From assembly GCA_024233835.1 (NCBI GenBank), contig JACKPC010000001.1:992001-1056000 (forward strand): DNA of 64,000 bases, written 5' to 3'. Source of the stretch: Leptospiraceae bacterium (GTDB taxonomy: Bacteria > Spirochaetota > Leptospiria > Leptospirales > Leptospiraceae). The translations under genes were made by a program, and so were the position numbers. Position 1 is the stretch's first letter, and each line of letters opens with the position of its first letter. Positions 27,320 through 36,113 of the stretch are shown piece by piece. The notes under the pieces are model-generated. The model made no database searches. It was given only the letters and a program-made list of their open reading frames with translations, and was not told the origin of the DNA.

Positions 27320-28517
27320 GTTTTCTTCCCAAAATTTTATTATAACGTATTACGGCTATAGTCAAATCATCATGAACTTCAGCTTTACCGGAAAATTGAC
27401 GAATTGACTTATGAATGTATTCTAATATTTTTTTTGACTTGTTCGTACTCACCGACTTCAAAATCGTTTCAAACCTTTCAAAGCCGAGCAATTCAGAAGC
27501 TTCATTATTTGCTTCAATGACACCGTCACTCACCAGGACAAATGTATCACCATCTTCTAAGGAGAGTTTATGCTCTTTATATCCAAATTGAGTCCCAATG
27601 CCCTGCCCGAGAGCAAAGCCTTTCGCTCTTATCCAGGTCAGACTACCATCTTTTTTTATTAAGAAGGGGGGGATGCAAGCTGCATTCACAATCCGTACAA
27701 TGGCCTGACCGGTATTGATTCCGGAAAATTCCATCAAGCAGAGAGCGCAATTTTGTTTTTGAGGTTTCATATAGGGTGTTAAAATCGAATCTAAATATTG
27801 CATTTTCTCTGTCAATTTTATTTGTAAACGCATGGCCATATCTATTCTTGAAAGACAGGTTGCCATTAGAAGAGCGGCTGAAATTCCTTTTCCGGAAACA
27901 TCTCCAACTGCAATAATATGTTTACTGATGAGTGCCCTATCGTTTCTGTTTCCGTAATAAGTAAACAGATCTCCTCCCACATTCCTTGCTGGTTCGCTAT
28001 AAAACTCGATATCCAGATCTTTCCAGTTCGGAGAAGTATTTGGAAGTAAACTTTTTTGGATTTCACGAGCCAGGCCGAGTTCTTTATTTTCTTCTTCGAG
28101 TATCCTGCTCTTTTTCTTTTTTTTCCGTTCATAACTTAAAAGCAATTTCTTCAATTCAGTCTGTAAGGTAGAGGATTTAACAGGAAATGAAATGCAGCGA
28201 AATGTTACCGGCTGGTTAATTAAAGAAATTAAAAAATCCGTATTTTCCCGGAAATATACCAGGATTCCTATATCCGGAAATTTATTTTTAAGCTGAACCA
28301 GTTCTTCTATTCCTTTCGCTGCTGTGCTCTCATCATAAATCAGGATAATAGGTTCTTTTTTAAGTTTAGGGAAGGTTCCGTAATGGCAATGTTTTATTTT
28401 TATAGGGGGAATCATGTCCTGCAAGGTCTTTTTACAGGTTCTTAGGAAAGTCTCATCATCTGTAAAAAGCAAAACTTGAAAAACAGGGCTTGCAGCCATA
28501 ACGAAAGATAGCCACAT
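27306..28517 (-). CDS. Receiver-like SpoIIE/PP2C phosphatase
   Basis: A 403-residue protein. The N-terminal 125 residues have a receiver-like fold (FQVLLFTDDETFLRTCK, IILIYDESTAAKGIEEL, ISFPVKSSTLQTELKKLL). A Lys-rich helix (about 135-150) follows, then a PP2C domain: REIQKSLLP, VGGDLFTYY, VGDVSGKGISAALL and HDDLTIAVI. The receiver has acidic residues at the expected places, but phospho-acceptance is uncertain. The architecture resembles RsbU/RssB-like regulators of partner switching. The start could also be Met7 (28499). It is the first gene of a three-gene operon ending at 24150. Confidence 0.88.
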   Translation of the reverse strand: MWLSFVMAASPVFQVLLFTDDETFLRTCKKTLQDMIPPIKIKHCHYGTFPKLKKEPIILIYDESTAAKGIEELVQLKNKFPDIGILVYFRENTDFLISLINQPVTFRCISFPVKSSTLQTELKKLLLSYERKKKKKSRILEEENKELGLAREIQKSLLPNTSPNWKDLDIEFYSEPARNVGGDLFTYYGNRNDRALISKHIIAVGDVSGKGISAALLMATCLSRIDMAMRLQIKLTEKMQYLDSILTPYMKPQKQNCALCLMEFSGINTGQAIVRIVNAACIPPFLIKKDGSLTWIRAKGFALGQGIGTQFGYKEHKLSLEDGDTFVLVSDGVIEANNEASELLGFERFETILKSVSTNKSKKILEYIHKSIRQFSGKAEVHDDLTIAVIRYNKILGRKHDRK

Positions 28518-28627
28518 ATATCGATAAAGGAAAGCAAAATTTTTTATTCCCGAAAAAAATCCGTTTTTTGCATACAGGTCTATTTATTTGTTGAAGGTAA
28601 GAAGATAAAAGCTATCCTGATAGAAAG

Positions 28628-30919
28628 ATGCGTCTGCCCTTTTTCGTTAAAATAGGATTTGCCATTTCCTTACTGGCACTTTTCCTCGCCGGAATCAGTA
28701 GCTGGTATTTTTATGGTCTGACACGGGAAACCCTTATCCTGCAAAAACAAGAAAAGGTATCAGAAGTCTGTCGTCTCGGTTCTTTCCTATTTCACAAAAA
28801 AGAACTGGAACATATCCTTACACTGAAACAAAAAATCCAATCCCTTTCAGTCAATCAAATGTCAGATAGTGCAAATAGGTTAAAACCGGGAAGTCGTATC
28901 CGCATATTGAGAGAGAATGTAGCTAAAGGGCTTATGAACTCTCCGGCCTATAAAAGTCTTAGAGACACCCTTTTAGAAATCCAGGAAGCCTCCAGGTATA
29001 AAAGCAAGGAAATGGATATAAAAAAAATGCCCTTTTCTAATGTCTCTATTTTAATTGAAACACCAATGTCTAAGGACAGGCGTGTTTTTCAAATTATAGC
29101 TGAGGCCAGGGAAGTAGATCCCGACAAAATGGAAAGTAAGCACTCTCTTGGAGAATTTTGGTCTGTGAATTCTCTTGAAATTTTAGATACCTACGAATAT
29201 AACATGCATACCATAAGCCATATTAGGAAGGATAATAAGAAAAGTATTTTTATCAGTTCTTTTTGTCCTCTACAGGATGGTGAAAAACAAGTGGCCATAC
29301 TCAGTATTGATTTGGATTCATCTATTATTGAATCTGAGTTGGATAGAATTCTTTTCTTTAGTATAAAATTTGTAATTGCTGCATTTATTCTGTCTCTCGC
29401 CCTTTCTTACTTTATTGCCTACAAGATAAGTCAGCCTATAAAAATCCTGAGTGATAAAGCGGAGAAATTAAAAGAGCACAATTTTGATCTTCACTTTTAT
29501 ATGAAGTCAAGAGATGAATTTCAAATTTTGGCTGATGCTTTTAATTCCATGCTGGATGATATACGTTCATACGCCCATAAGATCCAATCAAAAAATGATT
29601 CCCTTAAAGAACAAAATAATATTCTCGCTGAAATCGCAACCAGTAATTCTATAGAATCGGGTAATATAGAATTAGCCGCCAATATTATCTCTGAATCCGT
29701 AAGTAAGGTTTTAAATGTTCATACTGTATCTATCTGGTTACTGGAATACTCAGAAAAGTTTTATTGTATCGACTTTTATGATGTGCATAAAAAAGCACAT
29801 AGTGGAATGGAAAGTTTAAAACGCTCAGAGTATCCCCGCTACTTCGCTTATCTGGAGAAAGGAGCTATTGTAGCAAATGATGCTCTTTTACATCCGGCCA
29901 TGCTGGAATTTCGAAATGACCCTGAAAAAATAGCCAAAACCATTGCCAGCCTGGATACACCGATACGTATGGGAAAGAATTTATACGGGTTTATATCTGT
30001 TTCCAGAACAGAAGTAAACAAAAGTTGGACACAGGATGAAATCAATTTTTTAAGTTCCTTATCGGAAATTTTCACCAAGGCTATCTATAGTCGCGAAACA
30101 CATAAGGCAAGAGAAGAACTCAAACAAATCAATGAAAACCTTGAATACCAGGTAAAAGAAAGAACGAGAGAATTAAATAATTCTATAGAACAAATGAAAA
30201 GAGATCTATCAATAGCAAAAAAAATTCAGGATAAAATATTACCTCATAAAAACACCAGGCTGTCTCATCTTGATTACTATTATGAATTTAATCCTCTCGA
30301 TGAAGTCGGCGGAGATATATTTGATATTTATTCCATTTCAGATTCTCTTACCAGACTCATGCTTTGTGATGTTATCGGTCATGGAATTCAGGCTTCCCTC
30401 ATCACCATTGCCATAAAAAGTGAATACGAAGAGATTAAGCGATACGATGAAAAACCTTCTTTCGTTTTGAAGGAATTGAATGAACGATTTCTAAATAAAT
30501 ACGAAGCCTTGCAAACCTACTTTCCCTGCATTGTTATAGATATAGATACTCAGAAAAATGAAATACAATACGCCTCTGCCGGGCACCCGGAACAACTTTT
30601 ACTCTATTCGAATCTAAAACAGGAGTGGCTCAATAGGACAGGCCCGATTTTGGGTTTTTTAAAAGAACCAAATATAACAGATATCTCCTTTCCTTTTCAT
30701 TCCGGAGATCGAATTTATTTATTTTCAGATGGTCTATCCGAAAGCCTTAATGCAGAAAATGAAATGTTTGGAGAAGATAATATTCTGGAAACCGTAATTG
30801 CCTTACACCGAAAATCTATACAGGAAGTAGTGATAGAACTTATGCACAGAGAACGAGAGTTCCGAAAACAGAAATTTCGAAAAGATGATATAACTATATT
30901 AGGAATTGAAAGAAAATAA
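28628..30919 (+). CDS. Membrane HAMP-GAF-SpoIIE phosphatase
   Basis: A 763-residue membrane sensor. A first transmembrane segment (about 8-30, IGFAISLLALFLAGISSWYF), a periplasmic domain of about 205 residues, and a second segment (about 243-265) are followed by HAMP (ISQPIKILSDKAEKLKEH), a GAF domain (about 335-490), a coiled coil (LEYQVKERTRELNNSIEQ) and a PP2C domain with VGGDIFDIY, CDVIGHGIQASLI and KDDITIL. It is transcribed away from the two other phosphatase genes. The gene stops one base before a copied end of the gshB-like gene at 30921. Confidence 0.92.
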   Translation: MRLPFFVKIGFAISLLALFLAGISSWYFYGLTRETLILQKQEKVSEVCRLGSFLFHKKELEHILTLKQKIQSLSVNQMSDSANRLKPGSRIRILRENVAKGLMNSPAYKSLRDTLLEIQEASRYKSKEMDIKKMPFSNVSILIETPMSKDRRVFQIIAEAREVDPDKMESKHSLGEFWSVNSLEILDTYEYNMHTISHIRKDNKKSIFISSFCPLQDGEKQVAILSIDLDSSIIESELDRILFFSIKFVIAAFILSLALSYFIAYKISQPIKILSDKAEKLKEHNFDLHFYMKSRDEFQILADAFNSMLDDIRSYAHKIQSKNDSLKEQNNILAEIATSNSIESGNIELAANIISESVSKVLNVHTVSIWLLEYSEKFYCIDFYDVHKKAHSGMESLKRSEYPRYFAYLEKGAIVANDALLHPAMLEFRNDPEKIAKTIASLDTPIRMGKNLYGFISVSRTEVNKSWTQDEINFLSSLSEIFTKAIYSRETHKAREELKQINENLEYQVKERTRELNNSIEQMKRDLSIAKKIQDKILPHKNTRLSHLDYYYEFNPLDEVGGDIFDIYSISDSLTRLMLCDVIGHGIQASLITIAIKSEYEEIKRYDEKPSFVLKELNERFLNKYEALQTYFPCIVIDIDTQKNEIQYASAGHPEQLLLYSNLKQEWLNRTGPILGFLKEPNITDISFPFHSGDRIYLFSDGLSESLNAENEMFGEDNILETVIALHRKSIQEVVIELMHREREFRKQKFRKDDITILGIERK

Positions 30920-30920
30920 G

Positions 30921-30959
30921 AAGCTCTTAAAATCCTAATAAATCCAGAATTTTTTCCTA
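30921..30959. repeat. Direct repeat, copy of the gshB-like 3' end (outer copy)
   Basis: This 39-bp sequence starts AAGCTCTTAAAATCCTAATA and is the same as 31717-31757 apart from six instead of eight T residues in one run. The inner copy encodes the last codons and stop of the gshB-like gene; this outer copy has no gene body. The two copies flank the toxin-antitoxin pair and are 796 bp apart. Confidence 0.9.
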
Positions 30960-31090
30960 GTATAAACTACCGTCATGTTTTCTATAAATCGCATAGGAGC
31001 CGGATGTTTAAAAATCCTATTTTTTCTGGTTCAACTTTTTTTCTATTGCTTTTTTTAAACAATAAGAAAGGTTATATACAGAGTTATTAT

Positions 31091-31363
31091 ATGGAAACAC
31101 AGGAACTAAAATTAGAAATAATAAGGCTAATCTTATTTTTAGAAGAAAAAGACATTCTACAAAATCTATACCAAATTCTCAAGCCATTAGAAGATACAGA
31201 AGAATCAGCTAAGACACCTTCAGAGGTTTATTTTAGTGAATCCATGAGAAAAAATGATTTTTTGACATGGATAAAGGATTGCGAATCTTCAGAAATGATG
31301 ACAAAGCAAGAATTTAAAAAGGAGTATACTGAGTGGCAGATGACAATGAAAGAAAAACTATAA
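31091..31363 (+). CDS. Antitoxin of a type II toxin-antitoxin pair
   Basis: The frame is open from 31004, but ATG 31091 is preferred because it begins the typical soluble sequence METQELKLEIIRLILFLEE; the upstream part is hydrophobic and unlike an antitoxin. The product has 90 residues: a helical N-terminal part, then an acidic middle (KPLEDTEESAKTPSEV) and a C-terminal part (WIKDCESSEMMTKQEFKKEY) suited to wrap a toxin. It overlaps the toxin gene by 31 bp. Such proteins neutralise the toxin and usually repress their own operon, but no operator is evident. The pair lies between two copies of the gshB-like 3' end. Confidence 0.72.
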   Translation: METQELKLEIIRLILFLEEKDILQNLYQILKPLEDTEESAKTPSEVYFSESMRKNDFLTWIKDCESSEMMTKQEFKKEYTEWQMTMKEKL

Positions 31364-31686
31364 TTGGTAGGAAATTTTTTCAGTATGTAAAGGATATTTA
31401 TAACTATATAAAGAAAGATTCATTACAGAACGCAGATAAATTTGCTGATGGAATACTCCCTGCGATAGAAAAAGTAGAAAAACATCCTCGTTCGTTTCCA
31501 CTGATTAAAGCAGAGGGTTTTGAAGATGAAAAAATTGAATACCGCTATTATCATTACATGAAAAGTTTCAAGATTATTTATAAACTTCCTAAAGGCTTAC
31601 TTGTCTTTCTTGGAATAATCCATGATAAACAAAGTGATTTGGCTATTCAGGAATTAAAAAAAGAAAACTCCGAGCTGGACGCTTAA
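31333..31686 (+). CDS. RelE/ParE family toxin
   Basis: A 117-residue toxin with a GTG start, preceded by AGGAG (31319-31323) inside the antitoxin gene. The fold signs are GRKFFQYVKDIYNYIKKDS (first helices), ADGILPAIEKVEKHPRSFP (the common ParE helix and PxxFP-like turn), YRYYHYMKSFKIIYKL and LVFLGIIHDKQS (core strands). RelE members cleave mRNA at the ribosome and ParE members poison gyrase; the sequence alone does not decide. It converges on the gshB-like gene, and its stop is 36 bp from that gene's stop. Full length, so probably functional. Confidence 0.82.
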   Translation: MADDNERKTIIGRKFFQYVKDIYNYIKKDSLQNADKFADGILPAIEKVEKHPRSFPLIKAEGFEDEKIEYRYYHYMKSFKIIYKLPKGLLVFLGIIHDKQSDLAIQELKKENSELDA

Positions 31687-31716
31687 ACAGACTCGCTTAC
31701 CTGCAACTTTTTAACC

Positions 31717-31757
31717 AAGCTCTTAAAATCCTAATAAATCCAGAATTTTTTTTCCTA
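31717..31757. repeat. Direct repeat, genuine gshB-like 3' end (inner copy)
   Basis: This 41-bp sequence contains the final codons and stop of the gshB-like gene (stop at 31723-31725). It matches 30921-30959 except for two extra T residues. It is the boundary between the toxin-antitoxin segment and the host gene. Confidence 0.9.
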
Positions 31758-32730
31758 TCCCCCTGGACTTTCCTATATAAGGATATTCATGGATATATAA
31801 GACGGGATTAAAGTTCACTTCGAGAATTCCATGATTTAACGGACTTGCCTTTTCATCTATGTTCTCAATAATAATGTCTACTCCACAAATTTTTGCAGAA
31901 ACCAGCCTGCTAGCCTTTATTGCTATCTCTTTATAAGAAGGATGCATCTCATCAGTGAAATCTATAGAATCTCCTCCCGTACTTATATTTGAATTTTTCC
32001 TGAGAAAAATGGTTTCTCCATCTTCCGGAATAGAAGAAGCACAGTAGCCGAGGGAAATTAAATTTTCCATTTCCACTTCACCCAGTTGAATCTTTTCAAG
32101 AGGAGTCACATGTCCTTTTCCTCTTCTCGGATCCTGATTTTTCTTGTCTATTAGTTCTATGATATTGGATTTTCCATCTCCCTTTACATTGGCAGGTACA
32201 CGCTTACAAACCGCCACACATTCTTCTCCCAGCACCAAAAAGCGATACTCCTCGCCACGGATAAAATCTTCAATGATAATAGAGGAAGAATAAGAAAATG
32301 CCGTTTCTACATAGTATTTGAAATTTTCAAAATTGCTATTTTCTTCTTTAATAAAAACACCGGTTCCAAAATTTGTAGTGACAGGTTTTATAGCTACTTT
32401 TTTGGATTGATAAAGAGAATAATCTTCAAGGGCATTGGAAATCGTATCATAACTTTTTCCACTTGGAACCGAAATCCCTCCTTCTGCCAATACTAACTTG
32501 GAAACAGATTTATTTTCCATGATAAGAAAAGAAATGTAGCTATCAAGAGAGGTCTTACTGGCTTCCTTTACATACTCTGTTTTTCTATCTTTACTCAGGC
32601 GAATAAAATTCTCCTTACGGTCGAGAATTTCTACCCGAATTTTCCTGGCAAGGGCTTCCCGGATAACTATCTGGGTAGATATTTCGAGATCAGCATAAGC
32701 TTCTAAAATATATTCAGACATTGCAAACAT
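31723..32730 (-). CDS. ATP-grasp glutathione synthetase-like protein (C-terminal half of GshF)
   Basis: A 335-residue ATP-grasp ligase matching the C-terminal half of bifunctional GshF. Marks are ADLEISTQIVIREALARKI, KTSLDSYISFLIMENKSVSK, VAIKPVTTNFGTGVFI (ATP binding), IIIEDFIRGEEYRFLVLG, and LEVNFNPVLYIHEYP (metal ligands). It would join glycine to gamma-glutamylcysteine. The start may be Met4 (32721), which overlaps the gshA-like stop by 8 bp (ATGTCTGA); from Met1 the overlap is 17 bp. In many bacteria these two parts are one fused chain, so this is a split version. The 3' end carries the repeated sequence that borders the toxin-antitoxin segment. Confidence 0.85.
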   Translation of the reverse strand: MFAMSEYILEAYADLEISTQIVIREALARKIRVEILDRKENFIRLSKDRKTEYVKEASKTSLDSYISFLIMENKSVSKLVLAEGGISVPSGKSYDTISNALEDYSLYQSKKVAIKPVTTNFGTGVFIKEENSNFENFKYYVETAFSYSSSIIIEDFIRGEEYRFLVLGEECVAVCKRVPANVKGDGKSNIIELIDKKNQDPRRGKGHVTPLEKIQLGEVEMENLISLGYCASSIPEDGETIFLRKNSNISTGGDSIDFTDEMHPSYKEIAIKASRLVSAKICGVDIIIENIDEKASPLNHGILEVNFNPVLYIHEYPYIGKSRGIGKKILDLLGF

Positions 32731-34246
32731 ATATTGGAATTTCTACATATTCCGAACTTTCTTTTGACTCTTCCACTCTCTGCTCAAATAAGGATTTATT
32801 TGCAATACATTCCAGGGATTTCTCTGTACAGGAGCTTAAAGATTTCGAGAGAAAGTAGGAGTAATTTTTAGAACTCAGTTCCAGTCCGTATGAAATAAAA
32901 CTTTGTTTTGAATATTCCAATACCTGTAACAATTTAGCAGAAGGACAGAGTGCAGGATTTAAGAATTTTTCTTTTTGTCTTTGTAAGCATAAGGAATATT
33001 CAGTCCCACCTCTTTCCTTATCTAATATTTTTGCAATAGATGAAAGCTCATCTGCAATAAAAAGTCCAAGTTCTGTCACTGAATATTCTTTGTTATAATA
33101 AGAAATCTTAATACCGGGCTTCCTACCATTTTCAGCCACTTTTCTCTGGTTATCGATAAGTTGATTTTTCTCGAAAACCGATAGTTCCGGAGCTGCTTCT
33201 AAGAGATTATATATAAGGAACATGTGGGTAAAAAGAAGACTGTCTTTACTCACTCCATTGGTAACAAAAGGGTCTATATCCAGGCAACGCACTTCTATAT
33301 AATCAATACCACGTTTTTCAAGGGCTTCAAGAGGAGTTTCTCCTTCCCCCGGTGTTTGTTTGGGTCTAAGGATGGCGTAAAACTCGTTTTCCAATTGCAG
33401 ATAATTCGGATTTAATTGATTTCCCGGAGTCATCGAGTATTTCAGGAAAGGAGGATATACTGTTTGAATAGCACTTCTCAAATCTCGAATATACTCAGGA
33501 AGGGAGTTCATAGAAATGTGTAGAGAATCCTGATTTTCTGAAGTGTAGCCAATTCTACTTAATCGTAGAGAAGTTGCATAAGGAAAACCGAATGTATTCG
33601 GAAATAGTTCCTGCAACAGTTGAGGCTCGTTCACAAAAGAATGATCGACCACAGGTGAGGCACCAAACAAATAAATAAGAAGAGGGGATAAGCGGTTAAA
33701 ATTCCGAATCAAACCAAAGTATAGTTCAGATCGAGATTCTTTACTCAAGACTTGTCCATATCGTTTTTGTGAAGCTTCTTCTAAAAGCTCATCCGAAAAA
33801 GAAAAATTATAATGAACCCCGGAAATAGTCTGCATTTTTCTTCCGTATCGATATCCGAGTCCCCTTCGATAAACCGTCTTCTTCTGGGCTTCTTGAGTTG
33901 TTCCATAATAAGCAAGAGGAATATCGTTTTCATCTTCAGGTAAAATAGAGGGCATACTGAAAGGCCAGAGCGTTTCTTCTTCGAGTCGCTTACCGGTAAA
34001 GTGATGCAAATCATCCAAAACCGAAAGAGTTTCCTCTATAGAAGGATAAGGTTTTGTGACATACTCAATCTGTGCCTCCGAGAAATCTGTTTTAATGCAG
34101 GGATTTTTCAGTGCCGAACCAAGAAGCAGAGGATGTTTTTTTCGTGAGATATTTCCTTCCGAATCAATCCTTAGAGCTTCTCTTTCCAATCCATGTTTGG
34201 AACTTTTATTCAGGGGAGTTTTTAAGGTTTGGATGTCCAGTTTCAT
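32714..34246 (-). CDS. gshA: Glutamate-cysteine ligase (GshA / N-terminal half of GshF)
   Basis: A 510-residue ligase of the gamma-proteobacterial/GshF type. The signature GLEREALRID lies near the N-terminus, followed by TDFSEAQIEYVTKPYPS, ISGVHYNFSFSD, NEPQLLQELFPNTFGFPYAT, LRLSRIGYTS and YIEVRCLDIDPF. These residues bind glutamate, ATP and Mg. It forms gamma-glutamylcysteine. It overlaps the gshB-like gene and follows an ATP-grasp-like gene after 21 bp. Length agrees with stand-alone GshA (about 518 residues in E. coli). Confidence 0.93.
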   Translation of the reverse strand: MKLDIQTLKTPLNKSSKHGLEREALRIDSEGNISRKKHPLLLGSALKNPCIKTDFSEAQIEYVTKPYPSIEETLSVLDDLHHFTGKRLEEETLWPFSMPSILPEDENDIPLAYYGTTQEAQKKTVYRRGLGYRYGRKMQTISGVHYNFSFSDELLEEASQKRYGQVLSKESRSELYFGLIRNFNRLSPLLIYLFGASPVVDHSFVNEPQLLQELFPNTFGFPYATSLRLSRIGYTSENQDSLHISMNSLPEYIRDLRSAIQTVYPPFLKYSMTPGNQLNPNYLQLENEFYAILRPKQTPGEGETPLEALEKRGIDYIEVRCLDIDPFVTNGVSKDSLLFTHMFLIYNLLEAAPELSVFEKNQLIDNQRKVAENGRKPGIKISYYNKEYSVTELGLFIADELSSIAKILDKERGGTEYSLCLQRQKEKFLNPALCPSAKLLQVLEYSKQSFISYGLELSSKNYSYFLSKSLSSCTEKSLECIANKSLFEQRVEESKESSEYVEIPIYVCNV

Positions 34247-34267
34247 ATTTCCCTTTAGACTATAACT

Positions 34268-35323
34268 TCAGCTATTATAGGACAAATTCTTTAAGTTTTG
34301 AAGGAGCTGAATTTCACCATGTTTTTTTAGGCCTATAAAAAAATAAGCGGTTTTTACACGGGAGATTTGAAAAAATGGACATACCTGTAAAAGAGAAAAA
34401 GTTTTCTCGAGTTCCCGGGCCTCTTCAGGGTTTAATAGGAGAATTGCCGAGGAATCTTCTTTTAATTTTTCCTGTAGTTTTAAAAGGATTCTCCCCATGG
34501 AATAACGAAAATTCACTTCACTGATATATTGTAAATTTTCTTCCCTTTCATCCTGAAACCAGAAACTATCCACAGAAAAGGGACCTTCATAGCTTTTCGC
34601 AAACCCGAAAATGAATTTTTCAACCTGTTCGGAATAGTTAGCCGGTATACGAAGACTCTCCGGAGAGGAAAGAATCGCTCCCCTGTAAGTTCCTCTCGGA
34701 GAATTTAACATCCGGGTGTATCCCAGAATCTGCATATCCGAACCTTTTTTTTCAGCAATACAGCTGAAATCCAGAGTTCTGTGCTCTCTCCATTCTTCCC
34801 ACACAGAATCTGTCTCGGGATTTTCCTTCTTCCAATCCGAACCTTTCCGTAATCGATTTCCTTTCCCGGAAAAGCTAAATTCCTTTTTTTGCACATATAA
34901 AAGTTCGTCTTTAAGCATCTCCGTATGAAAAATAGGAAGAATTCCGGGTATTTGCAAGTTGAGCTTATATTTCGCCTGTCGGAACTTGGAATTATAGAGC
35001 CTTGCAGACTCTGTTTTTTCCTTTGAATGTTCCCAGCGGTTCTGCTTCCAATTCAAGTTTTGTCCCCAGAGAATAAGAGAGTCCGGCTGAAAACTTCCTG
35101 CGTAAACTTCTCCGAATTGCAGGCCTTTCTTTTTCCATTCGGATGCAAGGCTTTCATCTACCTGATAGGGTAAAAAGACTTGATCTTCCGGGGAAGAAAG
35201 TAGCCAGAAAAGATGAGATAAGGCAGAAGCGTAGTTTATTTCGAGTTTTGAAGGTTGATACAGATTCGGAAAATGGGCGATTTCGTATTCAAAAAGTGAG
35301 TTCAGATAATAAAGGGCAGGCAT
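34268..35323 (-). CDS. ATP-grasp-like protein, possible ligase next to glutathione genes
   Basis: A 351-residue protein not assigned to a named family. Several patches recall a group of uncharacterised ATP-grasp proteins: WEEWREHRTLDFSCI (nucleotide-binding/core strand), YTRMLNSPRGTYRG, and ISEVNFRYSMGRILLKL, where the E-x-N-x-R pattern matches ATP-grasp metal ligands. The N-terminal third is unassigned. It lies 21 bp upstream of gshA in the same direction, so it is very probably co-expressed. A role in forming or modifying a glutathione-like thiol is plausible but inferred only from fold and position. Confidence 0.6.
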   Translation of the reverse strand: MPALYYLNSLFEYEIAHFPNLYQPSKLEINYASALSHLFWLLSSPEDQVFLPYQVDESLASEWKKKGLQFGEVYAGSFQPDSLILWGQNLNWKQNRWEHSKEKTESARLYNSKFRQAKYKLNLQIPGILPIFHTEMLKDELLYVQKKEFSFSGKGNRLRKGSDWKKENPETDSVWEEWREHRTLDFSCIAEKKGSDMQILGYTRMLNSPRGTYRGAILSSPESLRIPANYSEQVEKFIFGFAKSYEGPFSVDSFWFQDEREENLQYISEVNFRYSMGRILLKLQEKLKEDSSAILLLNPEEARELEKTFSLLQVCPFFQISRVKTAYFFIGLKKHGEIQLLQNLKNLSYNS

Positions 35324-35351
35324 AAAAATTATCGGTATGATAAAAAATAGC

Positions 35352-35375
35352 CTGATTTTGTAAACGTAAAATCAG
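35352..35375. promoter_or_regulatory. Inverted repeat between divergent genes
   Basis: A perfect 8-bp inverted repeat CTGATTTT / AAAATCAG with an 8-base spacer lies between the ATP-grasp/gsh operon (start 35323) and the thioesterase gene (start 35425). It is not followed by a T run, so an operator is more likely than a terminator. No regulator is known. Confidence 0.4.
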
Positions 35376-35424
35376 AAAAGGACTGTAAGGATGAGAAGAT
35401 TCCTTGTAGAAGATCCTTAGTGAC

Positions 35425-35991
35425 ATGGAAAAAAAAGACATTGTGAAGCCAAGCCGAATTGCTCCCGACCTTCACCCCGATGACTGCTATGTATGCGGAC
35501 GTGAAAATTTTGCGAGCTTGAAAGCCAGTATTTTATTTGATGAGGAAAATGGAGAAGTAAAGTTTACCCATAACTTTCTCGGCCATGAAAAGGGGGCACC
35601 CGGAAAAAGGCGTCTCGTTCATGGTGGTGCGATAGCCGCGCTATTGGATGAAGCCCAGGGGGTTTTAGCCCACCACATCGGTCACATAGTTATGACCGAC
35701 CAGCTTTATCTGCGCTACCATAAAGCGACTCCGCTTGAGGAAGTAGTAGAAGTTCATGCCTGGATTACTACCGTACGAAAAAGAAGACTTTACACCAGGG
35801 CTACACTCAAAAGCGCACAGGGAGAAGTTCTGGTCAGTTCTTCCGGAAGATGGTATTTGTTACCGGATAGAATGATTGACAGGATCAATAAAGATTCGGA
35901 CGAACTCGTAAAAGGTTTTCAAAAAGAATTAATAGAAGTGAATCGTAGTCGGGCAAAAGAAATACGAAAGAGAAAGAAAAATCACCCATAA
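35425..35991 (+). CDS. PaaI-type hotdog thioesterase
   Basis: A 188-residue hotdog-fold protein. The N-terminal DCYVCGRENFASLKA and the central helix LVHGGAIAALLDEAQGVLAHH match acyl-CoA thioesterases of the PaaI/YigI type; HGG...DEA supplies the usual catalytic region. Core strands follow (MTDQLYLRYHKATPL, EVVEVHAWITTVRKR). A basic tail (SRAKEIRKRKKNHP) is unusual for the family. It is followed after 122 bp by the ABC1 gene, without an obvious shared transcript. The substrate acyl group is unknown. Confidence 0.85.
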   Translation: MEKKDIVKPSRIAPDLHPDDCYVCGRENFASLKASILFDEENGEVKFTHNFLGHEKGAPGKRRLVHGGAIAALLDEAQGVLAHHIGHIVMTDQLYLRYHKATPLEEVVEVHAWITTVRKRRLYTRATLKSAQGEVLVSSSGRWYLLPDRMIDRINKDSDELVKGFQKELIEVNRSRAKEIRKRKKNHP

Positions 35992-36113
35992 ATGATGCCA
36001 GGCTCTTGCTGCTTGCTTTTCTTTAGTATATAAGCTTATTTTAAGATACGCTGTAAGTTCATCTTTGGGTATTTAATTCTTTACATATTTTATTAAAAAC
36101 ATTTTGGTAGATT

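Noticed and set aside
31046..31078. A promoter for the toxin-antitoxin pair (TTGCTT and TATATA)
   Set aside because: The spacing is 21 bp, too long for a sigma-70 promoter.
30921..31757. Target-site duplication of an insertion sequence
   Set aside because: No transposase or terminal inverted repeats are present, and the duplicated length (about 40 bp here, 122 bp at the ABC1 site) is far longer and more variable than for insertion sequences.
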